Of a stretch of DNA of 64,000 nt, positions 23,161 to 33,167 are shown in pieces (position 1 is the first letter of the stretch; every line of letters starts with the position of its first letter). The notes beneath the pieces are model-generated. The model had not been told where the DNA came from. It searched no databases and was given only the letters and a program-made list of their open reading frames with translations. The translations under genes and the position numbers were made by a program. Source of the DNA: Toxorhynchites rutilus septentrionalis (taxonomy: Eukaryota; Arthropoda; Insecta; Diptera; Culicidae); contig NC_073745.1 in NCBI RefSeq assembly GCF_029784135.1, forward strand, positions 284,293,997 through 284,357,996, written 5' to 3'.

Positions 23161-23436
23161 ATTGGATTTCTGTTATCTAAACGAATCGGAAATACCGTAA
23201 GATTTGTTTGAAATGTTATACATTAGAATCCCCTGGCTTGTAAATGGTTAAAATTCATGAAAACTTTAAGCGTTTCTTTTTCCCCCTACATTTGTTCTGT
23301 CCATTTGTGTGCTTTCCCGAACAGAGCTGTCAATAACGAGCAACTTATCGACGACCAACGGAGGGGAAATCGTAGGATTTAAAGTCTCCGTGAACAAAGG
23401 AAAAGTAGAAGAATGAAGGGGAATACTTGCCTAGAG

Positions 23437-23473
23437 TATAAACAGTGGATCTCACCGAGGCAAACTTTCATTC
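23437..23473 (+). promoter_or_regulatory. TATA box and initiator, left palindrome arm
   Basis: TATAAA at 23437-23442 is followed 31 bp later by TCATTC (23468), an arthropod initiator-like sequence. An ATG at 23658 opens the arm ORF. The mirrored sites are at about 29330-29363 in the right arm. The promoter role is inferred from spacing alone. Confidence 0.4.
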
Positions 23474-23657
23474 GGCATCGGACTGTTGAGCAATCCAGTT
23501 CATTTTGCTTTCGCTGCGCTTCGATCTAAGATTGGACCCCACCAGTGGTAATTCAACTTGGATATCGTCGTGTGGTTTTTCCAGTTCGTTTTTCGCGTTA
23601 TTCGTATCGTGTGTTTTTCTTTCCGCGTCATAAATTGGACGCTTCGCGTAGTGTGTG

Positions 23658-24140
23658 ATGAGCAAGAAGAGAAAGGCAGGCTCGAGCCCTGCAAAAAACG
23701 AACGCATTGCCAGGGGCAATAAAATTTCGAGACAAGCGTCATCTAATGATGCACGCGATGGCGATTTCGGCGCGTCGGTCGAAAATGTAAACGCAGTTAC
23801 CCAGGCAGCAAATCAATCAAGCTCCCCCCGCTGGTGGCGAAGGCGGTCGCTCTTGACAAACTCATCAGCGAATTCGCATCGATGGGTGTTACATCAGAGT
23901 ACAAGCTGTGTGGCATTATTCAGTCTTTTTCCAAGCAGTTAACATTGTTTGTTTTCCGTCATCATAAGAGCTTCGTTGGTGCCTTTGAGAATGCATCAAT
24001 GCATTAAACTGACGTTATGGAGATGCAGGTGTTAAGGTTGTGTGCCAAACTGTAATGTGTGTCTTACTGGAATGTTATAAGTTATTTGGATTCGCGTGCC
24101 AGTCGCAAATCTGCCGTCAACTAGGATTGCATTTGTGCTA
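23658..24140 (+). pseudogene. Unknown ORF, left palindrome arm
   Basis: I do not recognise this protein. From ATG 23658 it begins MSKKRKAGSSPAKNERIARG, a lysine/arginine-rich, nuclear-signal-like N terminus, followed by a low-complexity Ser/Asn/Ala stretch. At the C6 run near 23823-23828 the reading shifts by one base. The neighbouring frame continues with LDKLISEFASMGVTSEYKL and SFVGAFENASMH, then stops (TAA near 24005) where the right arm still reads on. Promoter-like DNA sits 190 bp upstream. The N-terminal basic patch and repeated context suggest a transposon protein (DNA-binding or gag-like), but I cannot name a family. Confidence 0.45.
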
Positions 24141-24403
24141 ATATTGATCATAATGAAGCATTGCTACTATTTTCGAAGTTGTTATTAACGAAAAGAGTTT
24201 ATTTCGCTTGTTTAGTCACCAAGTAAGTAAATGTCGTTCTGGAATTTTGTATGTGATTAGGTCTCGCTTGCCAGTAACAAAACTTCCTCCACTAAGGGTG
24301 ACAGCTGCGCTTCTCTCAAGCATGAGAAAGTAATGCAACTTTTCTCAAGGCCGATAATATTAACAGAAGCGTTTCTTTCGAGAATAGCGCAAAATGATGA
24401 GAA

Positions 24404-24845
24404 GTGTTTATATTTGTGGTAGTTTCAAGCCACCAATGTATGGCTCTGTATGCATGCTATGGCGAACGCTTGTTTGGCGCTTGGTTTACGTTGTACGAAC
24501 GATGCCTAGAGGTGCGATTTCTTTGAGGCAATACTAAATAACATGTAGCATGATATTTGATACTTTCAACGGTTGTCATTGTTGAAAAGTTGTTGTTGTT
24601 TCCATGCGATGCCAAAGATTTATTGATGTAGTTATAAGATGTGGAATAATGGTGCTGGTGCAACATGTATATAATCGACTGTAGCCGAGTCTATGTAAAT
24701 TGCGAAAAAGGCCACCGGAATAGCGTTCGAGGTAAATTTCCAATGCATTGACATGAAATAAATTGCGACATACGATCAGCTAGTGTATTTTTTTGCGAGG
24801 GCAAGAATGAATCATCAATCAATTATCGTCAACTGATTCTACAAT
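24404..24845. other. Palindrome centre, left unassigned part
   Basis: About 440 bp outside the arms. A weak minus-strand frame (24457-24666) has no motif. It may be remaining body of the palindrome element. Confidence 0.35.
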
Positions 24846-26160
24846 GAAAAAAGGTTCACGTGGAACTACCTTAGCTTAGCAATCATTCGTTTGTATTGAT
24901 TAAATTCTTGATTGAATGAAACAGTTTCCAAATTCAATTGAGTTCAATATATTTGCTCTGTGAGTGAAAAAAATGAACAAATGCCGTGTAAAGTCAATTC
25001 ATTTATTGTGATTGATTGTTCTTCGTTACAAGTAAATTTAATGACGGACCTTTTACGTTTGGTATGATGACTAGAACAAAATATATGTACGGAAGAATTA
25101 TCAAACGTTTGATGAACCAGCCTAAGGCTGAAAATCTTTCCAATAAAGACAAAAAAAAAATTATCAAACGATTATTTTATTTTACATTTCCCTCTGAAGT
25201 TTACATCCCAAAAGTGTACATACTTCTCGAATCTCGAATTTGCTTGAAACTGGGAAGTTCATTCGCTTCTAGTGGCTGCACGATTTTCCCAGGTTCCTAA
25301 GTTTAGAAGATCATGTTAGGACAGACATATTCCACTCTGCACAAAGGCAAGCGAGGACAAAAGTACTCGCAGTTTGCATTTATTTGCAGAGCCGATTTCC
25401 CCAGAAACCTCGGTTTTGAAGTCTGTGTTAGGGAAACACATTTCAATCGGAACAAAAATACCCCCGATTTGTATGAATTCGCAATGCCGATTTCCCCACG
25501 CTTCATGGATTTGAAGTCTGTGTTAGGGAAACACATTCCAGTCGGAACAAAAATGCCCCCGACTTGCATGAATTTGAAATACCGATTTCTCCAGGCACCT
25601 TGGTTTAGAAATCTCTATTAGGGAACACATTTCGGTGGGAACAAAAGCTCCCCCTACTTTCGTGTGTTCTTTTTCTTCTTTTTGGCTTTAAGAGGGTTTA
25701 AACTTTTCAGTTCACTCGCCTCTAGGCTCTTTCGTGTGCTTGCAATGCCGATTTCGCTGCTTGGTTTTAAAGTCTGTGTTAGGGAACATTTTTCGATGAG
25801 AACAAAAGTCCCCCTACTTTCATGTATTTGCAATGCCGATTTCCCCAAGGCTGCTTGGTTTTGATGGTTGTGTTAGGGAAACCGTAAATCGGGCCAATCA
25901 AAACGATGCAGTTAGGGCGTTTAGATAACGCCTAATATTTTACAGTTATTCAATTGTTTATCTAATGAAAAACAACATTTTGTTAGTTGCGATAGATGCG
26001 TAGAAATATTTCCTATCAAGTGATGCAAACATCTCTCCTATCCAGTACGAAATGTTCGAGCTATAAGCATTCGAAATCTTTCATTTTTTCCTGCATGTTC
26101 TGTGTTTAGGTTTTCATTTTACCCTCCATATATTCCGGTTAGACGTAGTCCCACGTCAAA
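24846..26160 (-). mobile_element. MITE family B copy 3, reverse, with minisatellite expansion
   Basis: Its terminus GTAGTCCCACGTCAA (26147-26161) is the inverse of family B left ends. The other end, TTCACGTGGAACTACC, is at 24849. Blocks TGATTGAATGAAACAG and GCGATAGATGCGTAGAAATA match copies 1 and 2 inversely. It is enlarged to 1.3 kb by the tandem array at about 25300-25900. Confidence 0.7.
25300..25900. repeat. ~90-130-bp tandem array inside family B
   Basis: About five imperfect units contain GCCGATTTCCCCA, TTGAAGTCTGTGTTAGGGAA, ACATTTC and GGAACAAAA-CCCC. Related single or paired units occur inversely at 8155-8300 and 33440-33605, always within family B-type elements. The array creates spurious short ORFs on both strands. 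Confidence 0.65.
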
Positions 26161-26161
26161 A

Positions 26162-26640
26162 CCGTTCCAGAGATTATTCTACTAAGCAGTTGTTTCTAAA
26201 ATTTCACAGCATTATAGAATAATATCCGAAGGTAAAAACAAGCGACTTATACAAAATAACAGCGTAGTTCTACGTCACAATGCGGTCGTATCGTGGACAC
26301 AACCTCCTATTATTTTTTTTTACTTATTTTTTTTTCAGATATAAACATTTTTTGAATGTTTGTTCACGCCGGCAATAATTTCGTAGTTCTATGTTAACAA
26401 TGTGGTTGTGTCTTGAACATCACGCTTCTTTATAATTTTTTTTCGGCTACATCATGCATAACATGTGTTTGTGGCCCCTATGAAAAAATTATAGGAGGTT
26501 GTGTCCAAGATACGACCGCATTGTGACGTAGAACTACGCTGTTATTTTTTATAAGTCGCTTGTTTTTACCTTCGGATATTATTCTATAATGCTGTGAAAT
26601 TTTAGAAACAACTGCTTAGTAGAATGATCTCTGGAACGGA
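26162..26640. mobile_element. Foldback MITE in palindrome centre
   Basis: The arms 26162-26308 and about 26492-26640 are inverse copies: CCAGAGATTATTCTACTAAG, TTCTACGTCACAATGCGGTC and GACACAACCTCCTATAAT. The GACGTAGAACTACG ends relate it to the TIRs of families A and B. The 180-bp spacer is AT-rich and non-coding. Confidence 0.75.
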
Positions 26641-26906
26641 ACGCTTCTCATCATTTTGCGCTATTCTCGAAAGAAACGCTTCTGTTAATATTATCGGCCT
26701 TGAGAAAAGTTGCATTACTTTCTCATGCTTGAGAGAAGCGCAGCTGTCACCCTTAGTGGAGGAAATTTTGTTACTGGCAAGCGAGACCTAATCACATACA
26801 AAATTCCAGAACGACATTTACTTACTTGGTGACTAAACAAGCGAAATAAACTCTTTTCGTTAATAACAACTTCGAAAATAGTAGCAATGCTTCATTATGA
26901 TCAATA

Positions 26907-27123
26907 TTAGCGCAAATGCAATCCTAGTTGACGGCAGATTTGCGACTGGCACGTGAACCCAAATAACTTATAACATTCCAGTAAGACATTCAAGATGCTT
27001 GGTGTTCTCCAAATAATTTTTTTGGCACACAACCTTAACACCTGCATCTCCATAACGTCATGCATTGATGCATTCTCAAAGGCACCAACAAAGCCCTTAT
27101 GATGACGGAAAACAAACAATGTT
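26907..27123 (-). pseudogene. Unknown arm ORF, 3' part, right arm
   Basis: This is the minus-strand continuation of the right-arm ORF, cut from its 5' part by the LINE at 27136-28858. It reads past the point where the left-arm copy stops: ENASMHDVMEMQVLRLCAKK and then ECYKLFGFTCQSQICRQLGL before a stop. It keeps more of the unknown protein than the left arm, which has a local deletion here. No family recognised. Confidence 0.45.
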
Positions 27124-27135
27124 AACTGCTTGGAA

Positions 27136-28474
27136 GCGTACTCCCACTAAAAGATCGCTTCAATTTATTATCTCTTCGGTTCCTCATCCGGTGTAAGGTT
27201 ATGAACCCATTGGTGATCGGAAATTTTGAGCAGCTGATCGAGCTAAATTTTCATTCTGGATTCATGAGCTAATATCATGAATTCGTCTCCATGCAGGTTA
27301 ATCCTTCTTCGTATATTCCCAACCGTGTTTTTTTTTATATCTGTATTATAGTGATTTTCAACTCATTTGGCTGGTTCGTCACTTTTTACTTCCATTTTTG
27401 GAAGAATGTCGGGAGTGAGAATTGAACTCGTGACCTTTAGCGTGAGAGGCATGGATGTTACCACTACGCCAGATCGCCTCCCTCCCAACCGTGTTTGTTT
27501 TCCTGACTACATCAATTCCTCTGTACATTTTGATCTGTCCATGAAGCAGGATATCCATGGAATTCCAGATTATCATCGATCAGGGATCGTTCCTACGATT
27601 TTCGAAGCAAAGTATGGGCGTGTCAATTGTGATAATATGTACTTTACTGATGGGTCCTCTATGAATGAGTCCACAGGATTTGGAGTGTTCAACAAATTTT
27701 TTAGCACCTCACACAGTCTTCAGTATCCTTGCTCAGTATATATTGCTGAATTGGCAGCAATACACTGGGCGCTGGACAGCGTCGCCTCACTATTACATTG
27801 TAACGGATAGTCTGAGCTCTGTCGAAGCTATCCGTTTAGTGAGGCCGGAAAAGCACTCGCCGTACTTCCTTGAGAGAATACGAGAAATTTTGAGTGCTTT
27901 ATCCAGACGCTGTTATGTCATTACCTTTGTCTGGGTCCCTTCACATTGCTCAATTCCGGGTAATGAGATGGCTGACTCATTAGCAAAGGTAGGTGCAATT
28001 GAAGGCGAAATTTATCAGCGTCAAATCGCCTTCAATGAATTTTATTCTTTAGTTCGTAAAAATACCATCGTTAACTGGCAACGCAAATGGAACGAAGATG
28101 AATTGGGCCGGTGGCTCCACTCAATTATCCCTAAGGTTAGCCTCAATCCGTGGTTCAAAAGTCTGGACTTGAGTCGGGACTTTATTCGCACCTTCTCCCG
28201 ACTCATGTCCAATCACTGTTCGTTAGACGCGCTGCTTTTTCGTTTTAATCTTGCCGACAGCAATCTCTGCGGTTGTGGCCATGGTTACCACGACATCGAA
28301 CACGTTGTTTGGTCGTGCGAGTTGTATCTTGTCGCCAGATCGAATTTAGGAAACTCCCTTCGGGCTGGAGGAAAGCAGTCCAATGTGCCGGTGAGAGATG
28401 TGTTGGCTCGGTTAGACCTTGATTACATGTCCCAAATATATGTTTTCCTTAAAGCTATCGATCTTCGAGTGTGA
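27136..28474 (+). pseudogene. LINE ORF2 fragment: RNase H and C-terminal finger
   Basis: Starts inside the region after the reverse transcriptase (plus-strand CTCCCACTAAAAGATCGC encodes LPLKDR). It is interrupted by the SINE. It then shows CFPDYINSSVHFDL, FTDGSSMNES (RNase H D), AELAAI (E), TDSLSSVEA (D), SHCSIPGNEMADSLAK (H and D) and the CGCGHGYHDIEHVVWSC finger, ending at TGA 28474. Compared with the full-length copy, about 14 bp are missing after GTCGCCTCA near 27789, which shifts the frame in the middle of RNase H. Non-functional. Confidence 0.9.
27331..27482 (-). mobile_element. tRNA-derived SINE (SINE-3) inside the LINE
   Basis: On the minus strand it reads TCTGGCGTAGTGGTAACATC (A box), then GGTCACGAGTTCAATTCTC (B box), then TTCCAAAAATGGAAG and a poly-A tail. 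The 14-bp duplication TCCCAACCGTGTTT (27317-27330 and 27483-27496) is perfect. Length is 152 bp. The tRNA-like head with intact internal promoter boxes resembles Feilai-type mosquito SINEs; the family name is not certain. Confidence 0.9.
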
Positions 28475-28899
28475 TTGTTCATACATGATTTTCCCCTCCT
28501 TTTCGTTCTTCACGAGCTATCGGTTCCCTTCCTACAATATTAGAATAAGTTAAATTGTAAACACATATTAAATGTAAGGATAGTTTTAAGAATTGAGTGT
28601 GAAGTGTCAGTGTGAATGAGATTGTGAATGTGAATGTGAATGTGAGTGCGAGTGTAAACACACATCTCCTTACATCCCATCCTTTTCCTAATGAAAATGT
28701 GTCACCCTTCTAAACTCGAGTCGACCGCGAGTAATCGGTTTCCTATTTCATTAACCATAGAATTAAGGAAATAACATGTTGATATATGCTATATAAGAGT
28801 TTGGCTCCATTAAACTTATGTAACTGAGCCTGTAAAAATAATCGGATTAATAAAAAAAAACTGCTTGGAAAAAGCCTGAATAATGCCACACAGCTTGTA

Positions 28900-29141
28900 C
28901 TCTGATGTAACACCCATCGATGCGAATTCGCTGATGAGTTTGTCAAGAGCGACCGCCTTCGCCACCAGCGGGGGGAGCTTGATTGATTTGCTGCCTGGGT
29001 AACTGCGTTTACATTTTCGACCGACGCGCCGAAATCGCCATCGCGTGCATCATTAGATGACGCTTGTCTCGAAATTTTATTGCCCCTGGCAATGCGTTCG
29101 TTTTTTGCAGGGCTCGAGCCTGCCTTTCTCTTCTTGCTCAT
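28900..29141 (-). pseudogene. Unknown ORF, right palindrome arm, 5' part
   Basis: Inverse copy of the left-arm ORF from its ATG (29141-29139) through the basic N terminus and Ser-rich segment, with the same one-base shift at the C6/G6 run (28971-28976 area). Because both arms carry the identical lesion, either the shift predates the inverted duplication, the arms undergo gene conversion, or the apparent shift is a genuine splice or frameshift feature. Disrupted downstream by the LINE. Confidence 0.45.
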
Positions 29142-29621
29142 CACACACTACGCGAAGCGTCCAATTTATGACGCGGAAAGAAAAACACACGATACGAATA
29201 ACGCGAAAAACGAACTGGAAAAACCACACGACGATATCCAAGTTGAATTACCTCTGGTGGGGTCCAATCTTAGATCGAAGCGCAGCGAAAGCAAAGTGAA
29301 CTGGATTGCTCAACAGTCCGATGCCGAATGAAAGTTTGCCTCGGCGAGATCCACTGTTTATACTCTAGGCAAGTATTCCCCTTCATTCTTCTACTTTTCC
29401 TTTGTTCACGGAGACTTTAAATCCTACGATTTTCCCTCCGTTGGTCGTCGATAAGTTGCTCGTTATTGACAGTTCTGTTCGGGAAAGCACACAAATGGAC
29501 AGAACAAATGTAGGGGAAAAAAGAAACGCTTAAAGTTTTCATGAATTTTAACCATTTACAAACCAGGGGATTCTAATGTATAACATATCAAACAAATCTT
29601 ACGGTATTTCCGATTCGTTTA

Positions 29622-29745
29622 GTATGTAAATCGCCAAAATCCGTTCACGGCAAAAATAGTTATTAACGTTAACTTTATTTCATAAAAACGTGACCTGTTT
29701 TCTGATTTGGCACCCTTAATGAAAGACGTAGTTCTACGTCAAAAA
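29622..29745. repeat. Terminal repeat E, right copy
   Basis: Inverse of 21716-21850: AAAATCCGTTCACGGC, AATAGTTATTAACG, AAAACGTGACCTGTTTTCTG and AAAGACGTAGTTCTACGTCA. It directly abuts the palindrome end at 29621. Confidence 0.5.
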
Positions 29746-31289
29746 AGGTGAGGTACCTCTGGTCTATTTTTTTGATAGTAAGTTGATATTGAATTCTTTC
29801 TACAAACGGGTTTTCAGTCGTCGAGTTGCAAATATTTAGTGTTTTTTCTACAATTTACAGCCGATCAATGTAAATTGACTGCCACAAAAACGCCACTTTT
29901 TCTGGCACCATTCCCATCCGAGCTGGTTTCATACGTGTTGTAAACATAACCGAATTTATCCGATAGGTAGTTTATCGTTCCAACTGTAGGGTTGGTTAAA
30001 TTGTCTCCCCCTGCCATCCTCCCTCTCATTCGTCAGCACACGTTGTCACTGGAGCAAGCCCGGAGCCCGGATCCGGTAGACTCATTGCGGAAGCCAAATA
30101 CATCTGTTTGCGAACATTGTCAGGGTGGTTGACTTCGGGATTTAGGGGATTTAGTAGAGAGTGACATGTAACACAGTCTAATCCCGTCCCAATTGACGTG
30201 TTGAGTTCGGTTTGACGTCGAACCAATGAGTGCAAGATGTGGAGAGCAACAGGTTGTGATTTCAGACGTTTGGCCAATAGACGGCCAGTATTTAATCCGA
30301 ACGACGCTTGGGATCACTAAATTCAGGTTGTTTACGATTTGTTCGCTGTTGTTGAGTGACACGTGTCTCCACTGAAAATACATGTGTACAATGTGCCAGT
30401 AAAAAGTTTATCCAAATAAGGAAAATTTCTCGGTAAACAAACACAAACATGCCGGACGAGCCCGGTGTGAAAGGTATTTCCGCTCGCAGATCCGCTTTCC
30501 AGCGAATCCAGCCTCACCACCATCTGCTGATAGCTCCTTTTTTGCGGCGTATATTCCACGAAAACAATTCCACAGCATTCAGTGAATTTGTTTTCGCTTG
30601 CCGACTAGATGTTCGTGAATTTGATCAATATCGATGTCATGTTAACCGAAGCTGCTCTCGCTCGATTTCATGGAAAACGAACAAATAATAAAATTCGAGT
30701 GCACATTCCCCAAAAACGCCGGTGCCGACGTCAACAATCAATCATGTGTGATTTGTGTAAACAAAAATCAGAAAAGCTGATGAACGAACGTGGTCTGGTT
30801 TTGAAGCGATGGCTTTCGAATGTAGCGTTCAATGTGTGTATCCTGGAATACACGCTATCTAGTTCACGAAAAGCATTTGTTCTCTTTCCGGTTAGATAAA
30901 GTCTGAAAATGATACTGGGAAGCAAATATCGGTCAAAACAGTACTAAAAGTTTGCTAATCTCCGATAATTGAAGTTGGAGGATGATGACATACTTCGCCA
31001 ATAGTCCATATAATGAAACAAATATTCGATTGGAAAATCGATCCTCCCTGGAAACGAGAACGTAATCCAATTCCGCAGTATGATGTACGATGGCGTCTCA
31101 TTATAACCACTGAAAGACACGCTATCAGCAAATTCGTGACAAGTCTTACCTCGGAGATAAGTTCCCCGAACGACAAGTTATGTTCCTGAATCGAAACACT
31201 AGCGAGACAAATGAGCATAAACTTATCAAATCCTTCTCATCCGGAAGTGACAGCGGTCGTACGGAATTACAGTGTGTCCTTCGGACAGT
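29746..31289. other. Unassigned, possibly unique host DNA
   Basis: No transposon signature was found. It is more balanced in base composition than its surroundings and has several short open frames on both strands. Around 30449, AAACATGCCGGACGAGCC is a good translation-start context and is followed 24 bp on by AAAGGTATTT, a possible splice donor. That would make a tiny first coding exon of about eight residues. Evidence is too thin to call a gene. Confidence 0.35.
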
Positions 31290-31624
31290 GCAATTCCAAA
31301 TGAAATCGAACTAAAAATGTAGATTTTAAAAACTTGTATTTTTGATTCGAACGTAAGTTTGTATTCCGTTTGAGTTTGAGGAAATACGAGTTTTCCACAG
31401 CAATTGGGAATTTTTTGACTCAAGTGTAACTGCTGAAAAGGGCGTTTCGATTTTAGTAAGAAATGTCTTTGATAATTCATATCTCAAAGACTATGAGTCG
31501 TATCGAAATAGTGTTTTAGGAAGAGTTATAGAGTGTTGATGTTAAAAAGTTAAAAAAGTATACACTGAGAATAAAATTACTGCTCTTTTTTTGTTTGCAA
31601 AAAAAAATTTAATTTGCAATATCT

Positions 31625-31898
31625 TCTTCTTCTTCTTCAATGGCACTAACGTTCCTAGAGGAACTTCGCCGTCTCAACGTAGTATTACTTGCGTCATTTT
31701 TATTAGTACTTAGTTGAGATTTCTATGCCAAGTAACACGCCTTGAATGCATTCTGAGTGGCAAGCTCTAGAATACGCGTGATCACAGTGCAAGTCGGAGG
31801 AAATTTCTTTGACGAAAAATTCCCCCGACCAGAACGGGAATCGAACCCGAACACCCGGCATGTTAGTTGTGACGCTAACCACTCGGCCAAGGGAGCAC
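31625..31898 (-). mobile_element. SINE-2, full-length, 16-bp TSD
   Basis: The minus strand starts GTGCTCCCTTGGCCGAGTGG (A box region), continues GGGTTCGATTCCCG (near-consensus B box), a unique body (TTTTTCGTCAAAGAAATTTC) and ends in a (GAA)n tail at 31625-31636. A perfect 16-bp duplication TTAATTTGCAATATCT lies at 31609-31624 and 31899-31914. The tRNA-like head folds as a leucine/serine-type long-variable-arm tRNA at best. The GAA-rich tail, unlike the A tails of the other SINEs here, implies a different partner LINE. Confidence 0.92.
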
Positions 31899-32203
31899 TT
31901 AATTTGCAATATCTAAAATATAAAATTTTAATTTTTTTTAAAAAAAATTCATATAAAATAGAAGTCATGTAGAAAATTTAAATATGAGACCAAGATGGTA
32001 AAACAGTTTTTGACGAACTTTGCAGAACATCAAACTATCATGAATTTTCGAAACAAAAATATTTTTTTGTATGTTAACATTTATTTTTAGCTACAAATTA
32101 TGAATTCTGATGTGATTTAAAACAAAAAAGCTCTTTATTAATCGCCCTCTAAATGCAGCCATTCTCGATATATTCAAAATATTCATTTCTTTTTTATAGT
32201 AAA

Positions 32204-32680
32204 CTAGCCGACCCGGCAAACTTCATCCCGACCAAAATTTATTTTTCGTTATCACATTCACGTTCACTGCGATTGGACGGTCGGCCATGAGTAAGAGGCC
32301 GACCGTCCAATCGCAGAACTGTTCATTGATTGATTTTCTAATCTACCCTTTGAAGATACCTTTTACTAAAAAAATCATAGTACTTCTACCAAAACTCGTC
32401 ATTATAATAGATTATTTTCAGACACAATTCTCGTTCAAGATTTTTCAACCACTTGCAAATAACATGTTTCTCCGTCACATGGAATAAATGCTTGATACAG
32501 AAAATATGATAGAATGAAGACAGCCTTAAAGCGGACAATTTCATTCACGAGTTTTGCTCTTATCAACACATTCGGCGATCCACTTTTATTTATATAGATA
32601 GAAGACGATATACGAGTGCGTTTTATCACATTAAAATCCATTTCCACTTTCGAACGAAGATCAATTTCGTTACCGCAAAC
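32204..32680 (-). mobile_element. Helitron-like element, truncated copy
   Basis: The minus-strand 3' end is CCGGGTCGGCTAG (ending at 32204). Internal blocks GTGTTGATAAGAGC and GAGAAACATGTTATTTGC match the copies at 36020-38628 and 44511-46038. A perfect 20-bp stem (32267-32286 with 32297-32316, 10-nt loop) lies about 60 bp from the 3' end, as expected for a Helitron terminator hairpin but longer and further in than usual. No Rep/helicase is present. Confidence 0.6.
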
Positions 32681-32683
32681 CGC

Positions 32684-33167
32684 GTTTTTTTACGCGGATT
32701 TTCCAATTAACGCGTTTTTTTTACGCGGTACCCACGTAAAAAAAGACCAATGCAATATCACATCTCCCCCTCAGCTCACATTTTTCTCTTATGTTTCCTC
32801 AGAGCATATTACAGTAATTAGTGCTTGTAACGGAGCTTAGCGTTTATGAAAGAAATTAGTGCTGCACCTTATCACGATTCTTACGTAGATTTTAGGTGTT
32901 AGGTAACGGGTAGCTCAGCGGGCTGTACAACGGGGCGGGGTTTTTACGGGGAGCGATTCTTGAATGGATTTCCCTGTCTACTTAGCTCTGGACGGTCCAA
33001 CAGTGGTACTGCACGTGCCTCGGCAGTAGAGTGTACACATCACAAAGGAATCTTCTAGCAACAGCAGATGTCCTCATTCGTGAGGAAAACCGAACTATAG
33101 CTACCAGTAACCAACGAAATTGCAGGAAAAAAACTACGCGTTTTCGGAAGCGAGTAACAATCAACTT
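32684..33167. other. Unassigned, begins with ACGCG palindromic repeat
   Basis: ACCGCGTTTTTTTACGCGG and AACGCGTTTTTTTTACGCGG (about 32678-32730) are adjacent hairpins. The remainder has no recognised gene. Confidence 0.4.

Larger units (their letters stand above)
27136..28858 (+). mobile_element. 5'-truncated I-like LINE in right palindrome arm
   Basis: Carries the last part of ORF2 (end of the reverse transcriptase region, RNase H, C-terminal finger) and the 3' UTR, ending CTGAGCCTGTAAAAATAA and an A run. The 12-bp duplication AACTGCTTGGAA (27124-27135 and 28859-28870) defines the insertion. A (GTGAAT)n-like run lies at 28605-28650 in the 3' UTR. It is the same family as the full-length copy at 14167. 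A SINE sits inside it at 27331-27482. Confidence 0.92.
23179..29621. repeat. 6.4-kb palindrome with ~1.2-kb arms
   Basis: The left arm 23179-24403 is the inverse of the right arm 29621-26645 once the LINE at 27136-28858 is removed. Outer ends are AAACGAATCGGAAATACC and GGTATTTCCGATTCGTTT. Inner ends are GCGCAAAATGATGAGAAG and CTTCTCATCATTTTGCGC. Identity is high throughout, including a shared frameshift in the ORF. The 2.2-kb centre contains a family B MITE and a second, smaller inverted repeat. The arms start with promoter-like DNA and an ORF start, so this could be two head-out copies of the 5' end of an unknown transposon, or the long TIRs of one. Confidence 0.85.

Noticed and set aside
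23468..23742. Antisense ORFs in the palindrome arms (also 29057-29331)
   Set aside because: They mirror the sense ORF, are present in both arms as complements, and have no motif; the sense frame has the promoter-like context.
25313..25864. ORFs on both strands
   Set aside because: They arise from the tandem array inside family B; translations repeat the same degenerate segment.
27420..27482. tRNA gene on the minus strand
   Set aside because: Head of a SINE with body, poly-A and 14-bp duplication; no intact cloverleaf required.
31838..31898. tRNA gene on the minus strand
   Set aside because: tRNA-like head of SINE-2: it is followed by the SINE body and GAA tail and flanked by a 16-bp target duplication.
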